Source of the DNA: Williamsia sp. 1138
GTDB taxonomy: Bacteria > Actinomycetota > Actinomycetes > Mycobacteriales > Mycobacteriaceae
Assembly: GCF_002095435.2 (NCBI RefSeq)
Contig: NZ_MJEJ02000039.1
Location: 62,001 to 126,000 of the forward strand
Reading direction: 5' to 3'
Length of the DNA stretch: 64,000 nt
The position numbers were made by a program, and so were the translations under genes. Below the pieces are notes generated by a model. That model saw nothing but the letters and a program-made list of their open reading frames with translations. It was not told the origin of the DNA and ran no database searches. This document shows, one piece after another, positions 34,405 to 43,898 of the stretch (within the stretch, counting starts at the first letter, position 1; every line of letters starts with the position of its first letter).

Positions 34405-35688
34405 ATGGCTGATCTGAACCTTGTGGGTATCAACTATTGGCCAGAGCCAACAGGCATTGCGCCATATATGACCGGCCTCGCTGAGGGACTGGCGGGGCGT
34501 GGAATTGATGTTGAAGTTATTACGGGGTACCCCCACTATCCGGCATGGAAGACGGACTCCACCTTCCATGGGTGGTCAACGTGCGACTTGATCGACGTGA
34601 AGCGTCCGGCAGTCCATCGGCTGCGGCACTACGTGCCGAGCCAGCCGTCGGTGCCGCGTAGGCTATTGATGGAGCTGGCGTTCGCGGTCCGCGTGGTCAC
34701 GCATCGTCATGGCAATCGTGACGATGCGGACACGATCTGTTCGAGTCCGACGCTACTTAGCGCCGCGGCGGTTCTGCTCCGAAAGAAAGTTAGCCGTCAA
34801 AAAGGATCTGTGACGGTTTGGGTACAGGACTTCTACGGGCTCGGAGCCGTGGAGACTGGACAGGTGAAGGCTGGGCGTCTGGTCGCCGCGATTCGTTTCG
34901 TGGAAGGTTGGGTTCTTAGAAACTGCGATCACGTAGTTGTTATACACACGTCGTTCAAGAGTCACATAGTGCACGACTACAAAATACGCCCGGAGAAGAT
35001 CAGTATCATCAAGAACTGGACGCATACGTCCAGGAAAGATCGTCTTGAGGATGAACGCGACATCAGACACGAATATGGATTCGGGGAAACCGCGACGGTC
35101 GTATTGCACGCCGGGAACATGGGCCGCAAGCAAGGCTTAGAGAACGTGGTAAACGCAGCGCGCCTAGCACTAGCGGCCGAGTCGAATGCCGATATGGTAT
35201 TCGTATTTCTGGGCGACGGAAACAGGCGCACGGCACTCGAGGACGCGGCACGTGGCATGCCAAACGTAGTTTTTATTGATCCTGTGGACAGCACGACGTT
35301 CCAGCTGTTACTCGCAGCTGCTGACGTACTTTTGGTCAACGAAGCTGCCACAGTGCAGGGCATGGCTGTGCCGAGTAAATTGACTTCGTACTTTGCTGCA
35401 GGTCGCCCCGTAATAGCGGCGACTCATTGCGGGACTGGGACGGCACAAGAGCTGGAGGCGGCCGGTGCCGGCATTAGAGTGGAACCCGACGCCCCCGCGG
35501 AGATCCTGGGCGCGGTTGCCAGGTTAAGCAGTGTCGAGGGTCTTGCGAAAACATGCGGCGAGAATGGTAAGCGATACGTCGAAGCAAACCTGACAGAAGA
35601 CGCCGCGATCAACAAATTCGTCACTCTCATTCGAGGATCTAAGCAGAAGACGAGTGCGTTGACGCAGTCGGAAGGGGCAATGAAATGA
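34405..35688 (+). CDS. WcaI-like family-4 glycosyltransferase
   Basis: A 427-residue GT-B enzyme from ATG 34405, two bases after the previous stop. The opening NLVGINYWPEPTGIAPYMTGLAEGLAGRGIDVEVITGYPHYP is characteristic of the colanic-acid WcaI family (N-terminal Rossmann domain). The C-terminal domain has VVLHAGNMGRKQGLENVVNAA, VFLGDGNRRTALE, and NEAATVQGMAVPSKLTSYFAAGRPVIAATHCGTGTAQELEAAGAG, giving the donor-site residues. It adds a sugar (fucose in colanic acid) to the repeat unit. It ends with an ATGA overlap with the WcaF-like gene, the same pairing as in the colanic-acid locus. Confidence 0.9.
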   Translation: MADLNLVGINYWPEPTGIAPYMTGLAEGLAGRGIDVEVITGYPHYPAWKTDSTFHGWSTCDLIDVKRPAVHRLRHYVPSQPSVPRRLLMELAFAVRVVTHRHGNRDDADTICSSPTLLSAAAVLLRKKVSRQKGSVTVWVQDFYGLGAVETGQVKAGRLVAAIRFVEGWVLRNCDHVVVIHTSFKSHIVHDYKIRPEKISIIKNWTHTSRKDRLEDERDIRHEYGFGETATVVLHAGNMGRKQGLENVVNAARLALAAESNADMVFVFLGDGNRRTALEDAARGMPNVVFIDPVDSTTFQLLLAAADVLLVNEAATVQGMAVPSKLTSYFAAGRPVIAATHCGTGTAQELEAAGAGIRVEPDAPAEILGAVARLSSVEGLAKTCGENGKRYVEANLTEDAAINKFVTLIRGSKQKTSALTQSEGAMK

Positions 35689-36221
35689 CGTCTCCCAACT
35701 TCTCGCTCGCGGGCTTCACAGGCGATGGATACTCCAAGGGCAAAGGCCGAATCGCGCAGATCGGCTGGATGTCGGTGCGGAGCCTACTGCGATGGTGGTG
35801 GATTCCTAGTAAACTTCGAGTCTTCGTGCTTCGGCTTTTTGGCGCCGACATTGGGCGCAATGTTCTGATAAGGCACAGCGTCACAATACACTGGCCCTGG
35901 AAGCTCAGAATTGGCGACAATTCATGGGTTGGGGAAGGCGCGTGGATTTTGAACTTAGAGCCAGTAAGTATCGGATCCAATTGTTGTATTTCGCAAGATG
36001 TTCTGATCTGCACCGGGAGTCACGATCGGCGTTCTGCAACCTTTGAGTTCGACAATGCCCCCATAGTGATAGGAGACGGTGCGTGGATTGCGGCGAGAGC
36101 AACAGTCCTGAGGGGTGTCACTATAGGAGAACATGCTGTCGTAGGCGCTTGCTCATTAGTCTTCACCGACGTAGGGCCATCAAAACTCATTCATTATCCG
36201 GCAGCGGTTGCAGGTAAGTGA
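35685..36221 (+). CDS. WcaF-like colanic-acid-type acetyltransferase
   Basis: A 178-residue left-handed beta-helix enzyme. Its N-terminus (RSLLRWWWIPSKLRVFVLRLFGADIGRNVLIRHSVTIHWPWKLRIGDNSWVGEGAWILNLEPVSIG) has the arrangement of WcaF and related acetyltransferases. The active-site His is in VLICTGSHDRRSATF, and hexapeptide turns follow (VIGDGAWIAARATVLRGVTIGEHAVVGACSLV), with a short Pro-Ala-containing end. It should move acetyl from acetyl-CoA onto a sugar of the repeat. The start is coupled to the WcaI-like gene by ATGA. Confidence 0.9.
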   Translation: MTSPNFSLAGFTGDGYSKGKGRIAQIGWMSVRSLLRWWWIPSKLRVFVLRLFGADIGRNVLIRHSVTIHWPWKLRIGDNSWVGEGAWILNLEPVSIGSNCCISQDVLICTGSHDRRSATFEFDNAPIVIGDGAWIAARATVLRGVTIGEHAVVGACSLVFTDVGPSKLIHYPAAVAGK

Positions 36222-36225
36222 AAAC

Positions 36226-37683
36226 ATGGTAGCAACAATAGCGCTGTTTAATACCCTTATCGGGGTCTGTGCCATCGTCATCGCAACTAAAGGGCGGGTT
36301 GGATACCTGATATCACCGTTCTCGGTTTCGATGGCGTTGTTGATAGCTATATTCGGCATCCGGCCGCTACTGATCAGTTCAGACCAAGATCATCTCTTTT
36401 ATGGCTACTCGGTCGCATCGGGATATCTATCCGCGGTACTGGTTGGCGGTGTGGCAATTCTGTCTCTGACGCTCGGATACTGGCTTATTTCTACCTCGGG
36501 TGTGCACTCAGAAAAGGTCTCGGCTGCAAACGGCCACAACCCCGCGCAGGCGAGGTCGTCTGATCCATTGCAGCCGGACGACGTTATGACGCGAATTGGT
36601 CAGCTGTCTGCGTCGACGATGGCAATCATATGTGTAGCCCTGGTCATGAGCTGGGTATCGCTGATGGTTGTAGCTGGTGGGGGGCCTGGTGTACTTACAG
36701 AAATGGCCGGCGGTAGGTCGGATGCGACTGCACTCGCGACAGAGAATCTGCCCCTTATCGTCTACTCTTTGCCTGCGGCAGCGGCCTATGTGGCCTGTTT
36801 TTGGAGAGTTGCGGTCGAGCGAATTGATAGCAACCTGAGTGGGGGAAGCAAGCTAATATTTTGGGCAGTGATTCTTGCGTCACTGGCTCCCCCAGCGCTA
36901 CTCGGCAATCGTCGTTTTATACTACCGTGCGTAATTGCAGCAGTCATCGCTTCTAACCTGCCGCTGTCGAAATGGACCGCACGCGTCTCCGCGGTGAAGA
37001 TCGTGCTGTCGATCGTCGTCGTAACGGTACTCGCTGCCATCCCTTATGTTCGTAGCGCAGGGTCCAGGCAGGCTGGCGACAACTTGCTTAGTGCGCTGTC
37101 AGGCTACATCAACACCGAAGGCTTTGGTGGTGTCTTCACCAACTTCTTCCGTTCTTACGATACAGAGATGTACGACTATATTGCCTTAATATCGCCAAAG
37201 CTCGGTGGCGCGGTGCCGTATGGACTTGGGCGTGGGGCATTCGTAGATATCGGGGTCGCCGCGTTGCCAGCGGGTACGGTACAAATTCCGTCATGGTCAA
37301 ATCAGCTACTGGTAGAGAACTTTGGCCAAACATGTGCGTCCGGGATTTGCCCCGTACCAAGTTTTGCTGGAACAGCCTATTTCGATTTTGGCTATCTTGG
37401 AGTTGCAGTATTTGGCATCGCTCTTGGAATTGCATCGCGAAAGTTCGAAAACATCGTACACAACTATCGCGGCCTTGCGTTTCTCGCGATTCTAATCGCT
37501 GGTTCTCTTCCCGCGACTGCCGTTCGGGGTAACTTTCCGTCGCAGATTTGGATCGGCCTCAACATATTTGTGCTTGCGGCGGCGGTCGTCTGTGCTGTGG
37601 CGCTTGTCTGTCGCCCACAGGAGAAGAAGCGACTAGGACGCGTTAGCGCTAGTCCACTTGTGGGTGGAAGAACATCTTCGTGA
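36226..37683 (+). CDS. Wzy-type polysaccharide polymerase
   Basis: A 485-residue polytopic membrane protein with about 11 helices and one large extracytoplasmic loop (about residues 285-370: SAGSRQAGDNLLSALSGYINTEGFGGVFTNFFRSYDTEMY). This is the layout of Wzy polymerases, which join lipid-linked repeat units on the outer side of the membrane. Sequence identity between Wzy proteins is low, so the call rests on topology, Arg-rich loops (GNRRFILP, VRSAGSR) and position between glycosyltransferases and the flippase. ATG 36226 has AGGTAAGTG upstream. The stop overlaps the flippase GTG (GTGA). Confidence 0.78.
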   Translation: MVATIALFNTLIGVCAIVIATKGRVGYLISPFSVSMALLIAIFGIRPLLISSDQDHLFYGYSVASGYLSAVLVGGVAILSLTLGYWLISTSGVHSEKVSAANGHNPAQARSSDPLQPDDVMTRIGQLSASTMAIICVALVMSWVSLMVVAGGGPGVLTEMAGGRSDATALATENLPLIVYSLPAAAAYVACFWRVAVERIDSNLSGGSKLIFWAVILASLAPPALLGNRRFILPCVIAAVIASNLPLSKWTARVSAVKIVLSIVVVTVLAAIPYVRSAGSRQAGDNLLSALSGYINTEGFGGVFTNFFRSYDTEMYDYIALISPKLGGAVPYGLGRGAFVDIGVAALPAGTVQIPSWSNQLLVENFGQTCASGICPVPSFAGTAYFDFGYLGVAVFGIALGIASRKFENIVHNYRGLAFLAILIAGSLPATAVRGNFPSQIWIGLNIFVLAAAVVCAVALVCRPQEKKRLGRVSASPLVGGRTSS

Positions 37684-38915
37684 CGGCTACCGACGTAAGA
37701 GGTGTCGCGGGCCAGGCCGGCTATATTGCCGGAGGCCGACTTATAGGAGCCTTGATCCAAGCTGTCTGCTTGGCTCTCGTTGCTCGCAGCCTCGGACCAG
37801 CTGACTTCGGGCTTTTTGCTATGTGGTACGGGCTTGCGGTCGTTTTGCAAGCCTGCCTGAACATGGGGCTAACACCGCTGCTGGTTCGGATCAGAGCGGT
37901 CGGCGGACGAGACGCTGACGTACTTCGCATTCTGACTATTAGCCGGCATGCCTTGTTTGTTTTTTCGAGTTCAGTGACCTTGGTTGCGGTGCTGGCAGCA
38001 AGTCTGTTGGGCGCGGAATGGTACCTGGTCGCCTTGGTGGTGTGGGTGGCAGCGGACAATTTGGTAGAAATCTATTTGGCGATCCCGCTAGCGGATGGAC
38101 GCGCCTGGGAAAACGCCATGTCACTTGTGTTCCGTCGATCGATATCGGGTGCAATATTGTTGGTTGGCCTTTGGAGCAATTCTAGTTCGGCTTTGTTTTA
38201 CTCTGCTGGTCTCGCGATAGGTTCAACTCTCGTTTTGTACCCGGTTATGAGGTCGGGCAATTCTCGTTTGCGCGAGTCGCAGTCGGCATTGACCTACCGC
38301 CAGCTGTTTTCCGAGGCTCGATATTTTTGGTATAACTCGCTGGCCACGCAGGCGAGAAATGTAGACGTATTTGTCGTTTCGCTCTTGGCGACCGGTTCGA
38401 GTGCTGGCGCCACTACGGGTTACTACGCGGCGGCCAGTCGGCTGACTAGTCCTCTACGTATCGTCCCTACATCCTTTGCTTCTGTTTTGATGCCGGCCGC
38501 TGTGCGGTCCGCTAAGGCGGGCAGCTATCGGGGCATTGTCCGTGCGACGCTATTAATTTGCGTGGTCAGCTCGTTAGGGTTTCTGATCGTGGCAGTTCTG
38601 GCGCCGATCGCGTTGCCGTTCATTCTGGGAAGTGAATATGCTGACGCAGCGTCCACAATCCAGATAGTTTGTGTGGGTTTAGTGTTCGCGTCGGTCTCGT
38701 CGCAGTTGAACGCCGTACTACAGGCCTTGGGTCACGCGCGTCTCGTGTCGAACGTGTCGGTAGTTTCAACGGCCATGTGCCTACTTCTTGTGGCAGCGCT
38801 CGTGCCAATCGGCGGTGCGGTCGGGGCGGGTTGGGGTTTAACGATTAGTTATTTTCTTCAATCAATAATTCTCGCGTTTGGTACAGTACATGTGATTCGG
38901 AGGACCAAGAAGTGA
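37680..38915 (+). CDS. Wzx-type polysaccharide flippase (MOP superfamily)
   Basis: A 411-residue protein with about 12 transmembrane helices starting from GTG 37680. The N-terminus (GQAGYIAGGRLIGALIQAVCLALVARSLGPADFGLFAMWYGLA) is typical of Wzx/RfbX-like flippases, and the second half repeats the pattern (LFSEARYFWYNSLATQARNVDVFVVSLL, YYAAASRLTSPLRIVPTSFASVLMPA). It moves the polyprenyl-diphosphate-linked repeat across the membrane. It lies between the polymerase and the pyruvyl transferase, with overlaps on both sides. Confidence 0.88.
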   Translation: MTATDVRGVAGQAGYIAGGRLIGALIQAVCLALVARSLGPADFGLFAMWYGLAVVLQACLNMGLTPLLVRIRAVGGRDADVLRILTISRHALFVFSSSVTLVAVLAASLLGAEWYLVALVVWVAADNLVEIYLAIPLADGRAWENAMSLVFRRSISGAILLVGLWSNSSSALFYSAGLAIGSTLVLYPVMRSGNSRLRESQSALTYRQLFSEARYFWYNSLATQARNVDVFVVSLLATGSSAGATTGYYAAASRLTSPLRIVPTSFASVLMPAAVRSAKAGSYRGIVRATLLICVVSSLGFLIVAVLAPIALPFILGSEYADAASTIQIVCVGLVFASVSSQLNAVLQALGHARLVSNVSVVSTAMCLLLVAALVPIGGAVGAGWGLTISYFLQSIILAFGTVHVIRRTKK

Positions 38916-40087
38916 CAAACTTCTACATTAGCATCGCGGCTGCTGAAGGTAACGTCGGCGACATTGTCATTCGACGCGAAGTCATCCGTCAGTTCCGCGC
39001 TTCTGGATTGCAGCCCTACATTTATAGGGGTGCTATGAGTGATAGTTATGTGGACGCATTCAACCTCGATGCGTCGGAAGTTGTCACTCCTTCGCCTGTG
39101 CGGTTTCTCGCCGCTCTGTTCCGCGACACGGCTTCACGAGGCCGTCCCGTAGTTGTAATGGCGCCCGGGCCGATACGCGTTGGCGGCTCTGCCAAGACGA
39201 GTCTCAAGCATATTCTTCTAATTTTGGTCCTGTCTTTGGTTCGCCTTTCTGGTGGCAATGTGTTGACGGTAGGGCGATCTGTAGAAATCGGTCGGCGGTA
39301 TGGGCTAGTGGTGGAGCGTGCTCTCGCAGGCATTTCTAATATCTATATCGCGCGCGACTCTCGGACCTCCCAATTGATTGGCGATAAGTCGAGACTCTTC
39401 CCTGACTACGCGTTTCGCGGACAGCCTTTACAGTCGCGCGCGGCAAATGTCCCCTCGGCTGTGCGAAGTTTATTGGTGGTTTCTTTGCGCCATGACAGAC
39501 TATCGATTGAGGATGCCCCTACCATTGACGCGATAGGAAGGTACGCTCTGGTCCACGGGTTAGAACTGAAGTTTGTTGCGCAGGTGAGAGAAGATTCAGA
39601 TCAGAATGCTCGTTTAGCCGCGTGGCACGGCGCGAGTTTCGATGCCTGGGATTTCGGCGTTTCGCATTCGTTAATAGAAGAGCGCCTTGCGGAAACATAC
39701 ACGCGTGCCACCGCCGTGGTAAGCGATCGTTTGCATGTTCTGATCCTGGCTGCTCGGTTGGGTGCTATACCGATTATCTTTCATAGACCTTCCGTCACAA
39801 AACTTCCTGACGCGCTCGATTACGTTCTCCTACCTCAACGAATCGAGTCTGGCGATGTGTCGGCCGTATTCAGGACGGACTCCGCCGAACACAAGCGCAT
39901 TGAAGACAGGATCGTTGTGGCCGCTGCTCGTATGGAGGAACTCGACGCTGAACTGGTAGAGAAGGTAGCCGTTTCCGCAGGCACAAAGTCGTCTTCGGAC
40001 CAACCCGCGCACGCTGCACCGTGCAGTGTGGCGGCCGGCAGAGATGCCCAAATCGATGTGAAGGAATGGTCCCAGAATGGCAAATAG
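38912..40087 (+). CDS. Polysaccharide pyruvyl transferase family protein
   Basis: A 391-residue enzyme from GTG 38912, overlapping the flippase stop. Features of the WcaK/CsaB family: the opening [26 protein letters not shown] (N-x-G-D), a central [11 protein letters not shown] with PDYAFRG, and late [23 protein letters not shown], which holds the conserved Arg-Leu-His. Such enzymes add pyruvate from phosphoenolpyruvate as a ketal, giving an extra negative charge. The last 45 residues ([11 protein letters not shown] and after) form a low-complexity extension. It overlaps Gmd by 11 bases. Confidence 0.88.
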   Translation: MTNFYISIAAAEGNVGDIVIRREVIRQFRASGLQPYIYRGAMSDSYVDAFNLDASEVVTPSPVRFLAALFRDTASRGRPVVVMAPGPIRVGGSAKTSLKHILLILVLSLVRLSGGNVLTVGRSVEIGRRYGLVVERALAGISNIYIARDSRTSQLIGDKSRLFPDYAFRGQPLQSRAANVPSAVRSLLVVSLRHDRLSIEDAPTIDAIGRYALVHGLELKFVAQVREDSDQNARLAAWHGASFDAWDFGVSHSLIEERLAETYTRATAVVSDRLHVLILAARLGAIPIIFHRPSVTKLPDALDYVLLPQRIESGDVSAVFRTDSAEHKRIEDRIVVAAARMEELDAELVEKVAVSAGTKSSSDQPAHAAPCSVAAGRDAQIDVKEWSQNGK

Positions 40088-41123
40088 CAAGATCGCATTA
40101 ATAACGGGAATAACAGGTCAAGACGGATCTTATCTTGCAGAGTTCCTGTTGTCCAAGGGGTATGTCGTCCACGGGCTAATTCGCCGGTCTTCGTCCTTTA
40201 ACACGGCGCGTATTGATCACCTCTATGTGGACCCACACGACCCGTCTGCCCGTTTGTTCTTGCATTACGGTGATTTAAGTGATGGCGCCCGTCTTGTGAC
40301 GTTGCTTGCCTCGATTCAGCCCGATGAGGTGTATAACCTGGGAGCTCAGTCTCATGTGCGCGTTAGTTTTGACGAGCCGGAGCACACTGGCGACACCACT
40401 GGGATCGGTTCGATCCGACTACTCGAAGCGGTTCGGGTAGCAGGTATAAAGTGTCGTTTCTACCAAGCGTCGAGCTCGGAAATGTTTGGTGCTTCGCCTC
40501 CGCCCCAGAACGAAGAGACTGTTTTCTACCCGAGGTCGCCCTACGGTGCCGCGAAAGTTTATGCATACTGGGTGACTCGAAACTACCGCGAAGCTTATGG
40601 GCTGTTTGCGGTGAACGGGATTCTCTTTAATCACGAGTCGCCACGCCGGGGTGAGACGTTTGTGACTCGAAAGATTACTAGAGCCGTGGCGCGAATCAAA
40701 GCGGGTCGCGAGCGTTTCGTGTACATGGGTAATCTCGACGCGGTGCGTGATTGGGGATACGCGCCCGAGTATGTCGAAGGGATGTGGCGGATGCTGCAGG
40801 TAGATGAACCGGACGACTATGTTTTGGCAACTGGTGGTCGGTACTCTGTAAGAGATTTTCTACATACGGCTTTTGAGCACGCGGGCTTGAATTGGGAGGA
40901 TCACGTCCGGTTTGATGAGCGCTACCTGCGACCAACCGAGGTTGATTCGCTGATTGGGGACGCTAGTAAAGCTGAGAGTGTTCTGGGCTGGAAGCCGAAA
41001 GTCCATGCTCCTGAGTTGGCGCGGATAATGGTCGATGCGGACATCGAGTCGCTGAGTTGTGAGGGCAAATCCTGGATTGACGTCCCCTCAGTGTCCTCGC
41101 TGAGCGGGGAGATGTCCCGATGA
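40077..41123 (+). CDS. gmd: GDP-mannose 4,6-dehydratase
   Basis: A 348-residue extended SDR. The signature [23 protein letters not shown] (NADP site) and [15 protein letters not shown] are exact Gmd features; the catalytic residues are in QASSSEMFG (Ser/Glu) and [15 protein letters not shown] (YxxxK). Substrate loop [23 protein letters not shown] is complete. It converts GDP-mannose to GDP-4-keto-6-deoxymannose, the first step to GDP-fucose. AAGGAA precedes ATG 40077; the last codons overlap the next gene by ATGA. Confidence 0.95.
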   Translation: MANSKIALITGITGQDGSYLAEFLLSKGYVVHGLIRRSSSFNTARIDHLYVDPHDPSARLFLHYGDLSDGARLVTLLASIQPDEVYNLGAQSHVRVSFDEPEHTGDTTGIGSIRLLEAVRVAGIKCRFYQASSSEMFGASPPPQNEETVFYPRSPYGAAKVYAYWVTRNYREAYGLFAVNGILFNHESPRRGETFVTRKITRAVARIKAGRERFVYMGNLDAVRDWGYAPEYVEGMWRMLQVDEPDDYVLATGGRYSVRDFLHTAFEHAGLNWEDHVRFDERYLRPTEVDSLIGDASKAESVLGWKPKVHAPELARIMVDADIESLSCEGKSWIDVPSVSSLSGEMSR

Positions 41124-42091
41124 CGGGTCACCTGCATAAGGGCGTCGGCCTCGACCGCTCTGGTGTCACTTACGTTGCAGGACATAGGGGTCTTGTCGGA
41201 TCTGCTATTTGGCGGCAGCTCGCTGACCGTGGTTTTTCGAATCTTGTCGGAATGTCAAGTAGCGAACTTGATTTGAAAGATCGAGAATCGGTTTTCGAGT
41301 TTTTCAGGGAGCGCAGGCCAGCGGTAGTTGTATTAGCTGCTGCCAAAGTCGGCGGTATTCTGGCGAATAGCACTTACCCGGCCGAGTTTTTGTCTGAGAA
41401 CATACAGATTCAAGTTAATGTGCTCGACGCCGCGTTGGCTGTTCGGGTTCCGCGTTTGCTATTTTTGGGTTCGACATGTATCTACCCGAAGTATGCCGAG
41501 CAGCCGATTAAGGAATCCGCGCTGCTGACCGGGGAACTAGAACCGACCAATGACGCTTACGCGATAGCTAAGATCGCGGGAATTCTGCACGTTCAAGCGG
41601 TCCGTCGTGAGTATGGCCTGCCCTGGATCTCTGCTATGCCGACAAACTTGTATGGGCGCGGCGATAACTTCTCGGCGTCTGGCTCCCACGTGCTTCCAGC
41701 GTTAATACAAAGGTACGAAGAAGCCAGACGTTCGGGGTTGCCATCGGTTACGAATTGGGGTTCGGGTTCACCAAGACGTGAGTTTCTCCACGTGGACGAC
41801 ATGGCTTCTGCATGTTTGCATTTGCTGGAGACTTATGATGGTCCGACTCAAGTTAACGTCGGCACTGGTGTTGACGAGACGATCGCAAATATCGCTGAAA
41901 TTGTTCGTGAGGTTGTCGGGTACGAGGGAGAGACACTTTGGGATACGACGAAACCTGACGGCACGCCTCGAAAGGTTGTTGATATATCAACACTCCGCCA
42001 GAGTGGTTGGTCTGCGAAGATTGACCTGCGGGACGGAATCGCTGACACTGTTCAGTGGTACCGGGACAATCTTGCATCCCTCAGGATCTAA
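41120..42091 (+). CDS. fcl: GDP-L-fucose synthase
   Basis: A 323-residue extended SDR following Gmd. [23 protein letters not shown] is the NADP-binding motif, [23 protein letters not shown] includes the catalytic Ser and Cys region, and [23 protein letters not shown] holds YxxxK. It carries out the 3,5-epimerisation and 4-reduction of GDP-4-keto-6-deoxymannose to GDP-L-fucose. Residues 1-16 ([16 protein letters not shown]) are an extension; an internal start at VTYVAG is possible, but the ATGA overlap supports 41120. Confidence 0.94.
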   Translation: MTGHLHKGVGLDRSGVTYVAGHRGLVGSAIWRQLADRGFSNLVGMSSSELDLKDRESVFEFFRERRPAVVVLAAAKVGGILANSTYPAEFLSENIQIQVNVLDAALAVRVPRLLFLGSTCIYPKYAEQPIKESALLTGELEPTNDAYAIAKIAGILHVQAVRREYGLPWISAMPTNLYGRGDNFSASGSHVLPALIQRYEEARRSGLPSVTNWGSGSPRREFLHVDDMASACLHLLETYDGPTQVNVGTGVDETIANIAEIVREVVGYEGETLWDTTKPDGTPRKVVDISTLRQSGWSAKIDLRDGIADTVQWYRDNLASLRI

Positions 42092-42369
42092 GCTTGGACA
42101 TAAGCGTGTGGTCTCCGGGGTCGAAGGGTGTTCCTCGGGGTGTGATGCCGCTATCCAGCGCGCGGGAAATGCGGACGTCGTGCATAATACAATTCATGGG
42201 CGATGGTTTTCCTCTGTCCCTAGATGTTGGTCCAATTGCTGTGAACATTCGTCGGGGGATGGATGTCTGCTTTTTCTCGCGAGACAGCGGACTGGGCGCT
42301 GGGCAAATTTTCGAGTGCACATGACAGTGACGCATCCAGACGAGCGTGCGACGACGGGAATGAGTTTTA
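42092..42369. other. Gap between fcl and the kinase gene
   Basis: About 280 bases with no gene that can be supported, though the rest of the cluster is closely packed. Frames here read like disrupted coding sequence rather than like ordinary spacer, and CATAAT at 42184-42189 might be a -10 for the kinase gene, but no good -35 was found. Confidence 0.35.
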
Positions 42370-43860
42370 ATGCGAACAGTCCAGCGACCGCAAGACCGTA
42401 GCGCCGACACGTTGCGTTCTGCGCTTGATACTTTGAAGCGGGGATGGATCCTTGTCCTCTCCATAACGTTGTTCTGTGGAGCAATCGGTCTTTTGGTGAA
42501 CCTACTTCAGGAACCCACTTACAGATCTACGGCGACGCTATACGTGACGTCAGGAAGCGACGACAACGCTCAATCTGCACTCCAGGGCTCGCAGGCCTCG
42601 CAACAGCGGGTAATGTCGTACGCTAAGCTAGTCGATTCAGACGCAGTCGTGTCCGCAGCGCTTGCAGACGGTGGCGGGGACCTTTCCGCTTCCGATGCAC
42701 GGTCAGCGTTGAGTGCATCAACTACTCCGGACACCGTTCTTCTCAATATTTCAGCTGAGGGAACGAACCGGGAGGCCGTTGCTAGACTGGCTAACTCAAT
42801 TGCGCAATCCATGGTCGTCTATGTTCAACAGTTGGAGACACCGAGTGGTGGTGGTTCGCCCCTAGCAAAGCTCACGGTTGTTACACCTGCCAGTTCCGTG
42901 GACTCTCCTGTTGCGCCGCAAACAGCTCGCAACACCCTGCTTGCTCTGGTTGTGGGCTTCATTCTCAGCGTTGCAGTGGTTTTTATTCGCGACAGGCTCA
43001 ACAATCGTGTTCGTGACGAGGGTGAGCTAGCTGATGTAAGCGCGGCGCCCGTGCTCGCAACTGTTCCGTCCGATGACCTGCTACGGGAACAGGGCCTCAT
43101 TGACTTCAGCTCCGGGGCGACTTTGGCCGCAGAAGCTTATCGGAAACTTCGTACGAACCTCGCGTTTACCACTGTAGATAGCCCGTCGCGAATCATCATC
43201 GTGACAAGCGCGCTCGCGGCTGAGGGAAAGACCACGACTGCGATGAACCTCGCCGCTGCCTTGGCCGAAACAGGAAAGCGAGTAGTTCTCGTCGACGCCG
43301 ATCTTCGCCGTCCTCAGGTGTACCACCGGACAGGTGGGATGGGCGACGTCGGTTTCACTAACTACCTTAAGGGTGACGGATCTCTGGCGGACCTCCTGCA
43401 GCCATCTGAGGTCAGTGGGCTTCAAATCTTGGCTTCAGGCCCTCAACCGCCCAATCCCGCTGAGCTGCTCGGCTCGAAGAAGGCGGGTCAGGGAATTAGC
43501 AACCTGTCTGAGATGTTTGACTACGTCATTATTGACTCGCCCCCGCTGCTGCCTGTCACAGACGCAGCAGTTCTCGCGCAGTGGGCTGATGGTGTGGTGC
43601 TCGTCGCCCGCGCAAATCAGTCGCGGGTTCCGGATGTATCTGCGGCTATCGAACAACTAGAGGCCGTCCAGGCGACGCTTGTCGGTGTGGTTCTTACCGA
43701 TGTGCCCACCCGCGGCGGCGCATACAAGTACGGCTACTACTACACCTCGTCGGATGTTGTGAAGAAGCCGGGATTCTTCAGTCGTTTCGGCAAGACGAAG
43801 CCGCACCAGCACCAGAACATTGAAGTCGCCCTCGAACCTGCGCCGGCCAGTAAGAGTTAG
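42370..43860 (+). CDS. Wzc/CapAB-like bacterial tyrosine kinase and chain-length regulator
   Basis: A 496-residue fusion of a Wzz-type membrane region and a cytoplasmic BY-kinase. Helices near residues 25-45 and 190-210 enclose an extracytoplasmic domain with the Wzz-type end (SSVDSPVAPQTARN, Pro/Gly motif). The kinase domain has Walker A (ALAAEGKTTTAMNLA), Walker A' (VVLVDADLRRP) and Walker B (YVIIDSPPLL). A Tyr cluster for autophosphorylation is present as YKYGYYYTSS near residue 450. In actinobacteria these two parts are often fused like this. It controls chain length and export; its phosphatase is likely the intact LMW-PTP at 14.7 kb, as the local copy is decayed. Confidence 0.92.
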   Translation: MRTVQRPQDRSADTLRSALDTLKRGWILVLSITLFCGAIGLLVNLLQEPTYRSTATLYVTSGSDDNAQSALQGSQASQQRVMSYAKLVDSDAVVSAALADGGGDLSASDARSALSASTTPDTVLLNISAEGTNREAVARLANSIAQSMVVYVQQLETPSGGGSPLAKLTVVTPASSVDSPVAPQTARNTLLALVVGFILSVAVVFIRDRLNNRVRDEGELADVSAAPVLATVPSDDLLREQGLIDFSSGATLAAEAYRKLRTNLAFTTVDSPSRIIIVTSALAAEGKTTTAMNLAAALAETGKRVVLVDADLRRPQVYHRTGGMGDVGFTNYLKGDGSLADLLQPSEVSGLQILASGPQPPNPAELLGSKKAGQGISNLSEMFDYVIIDSPPLLPVTDAAVLAQWADGVVLVARANQSRVPDVSAAIEQLEAVQATLVGVVLTDVPTRGGAYKYGYYYTSSDVVKKPGFFSRFGKTKPHQHQNIEVALEPAPASKS

Positions 43861-43898
43861 GTGCTATTGCGCCTCAACCCAAGTGAGGAGGGGCCCTC

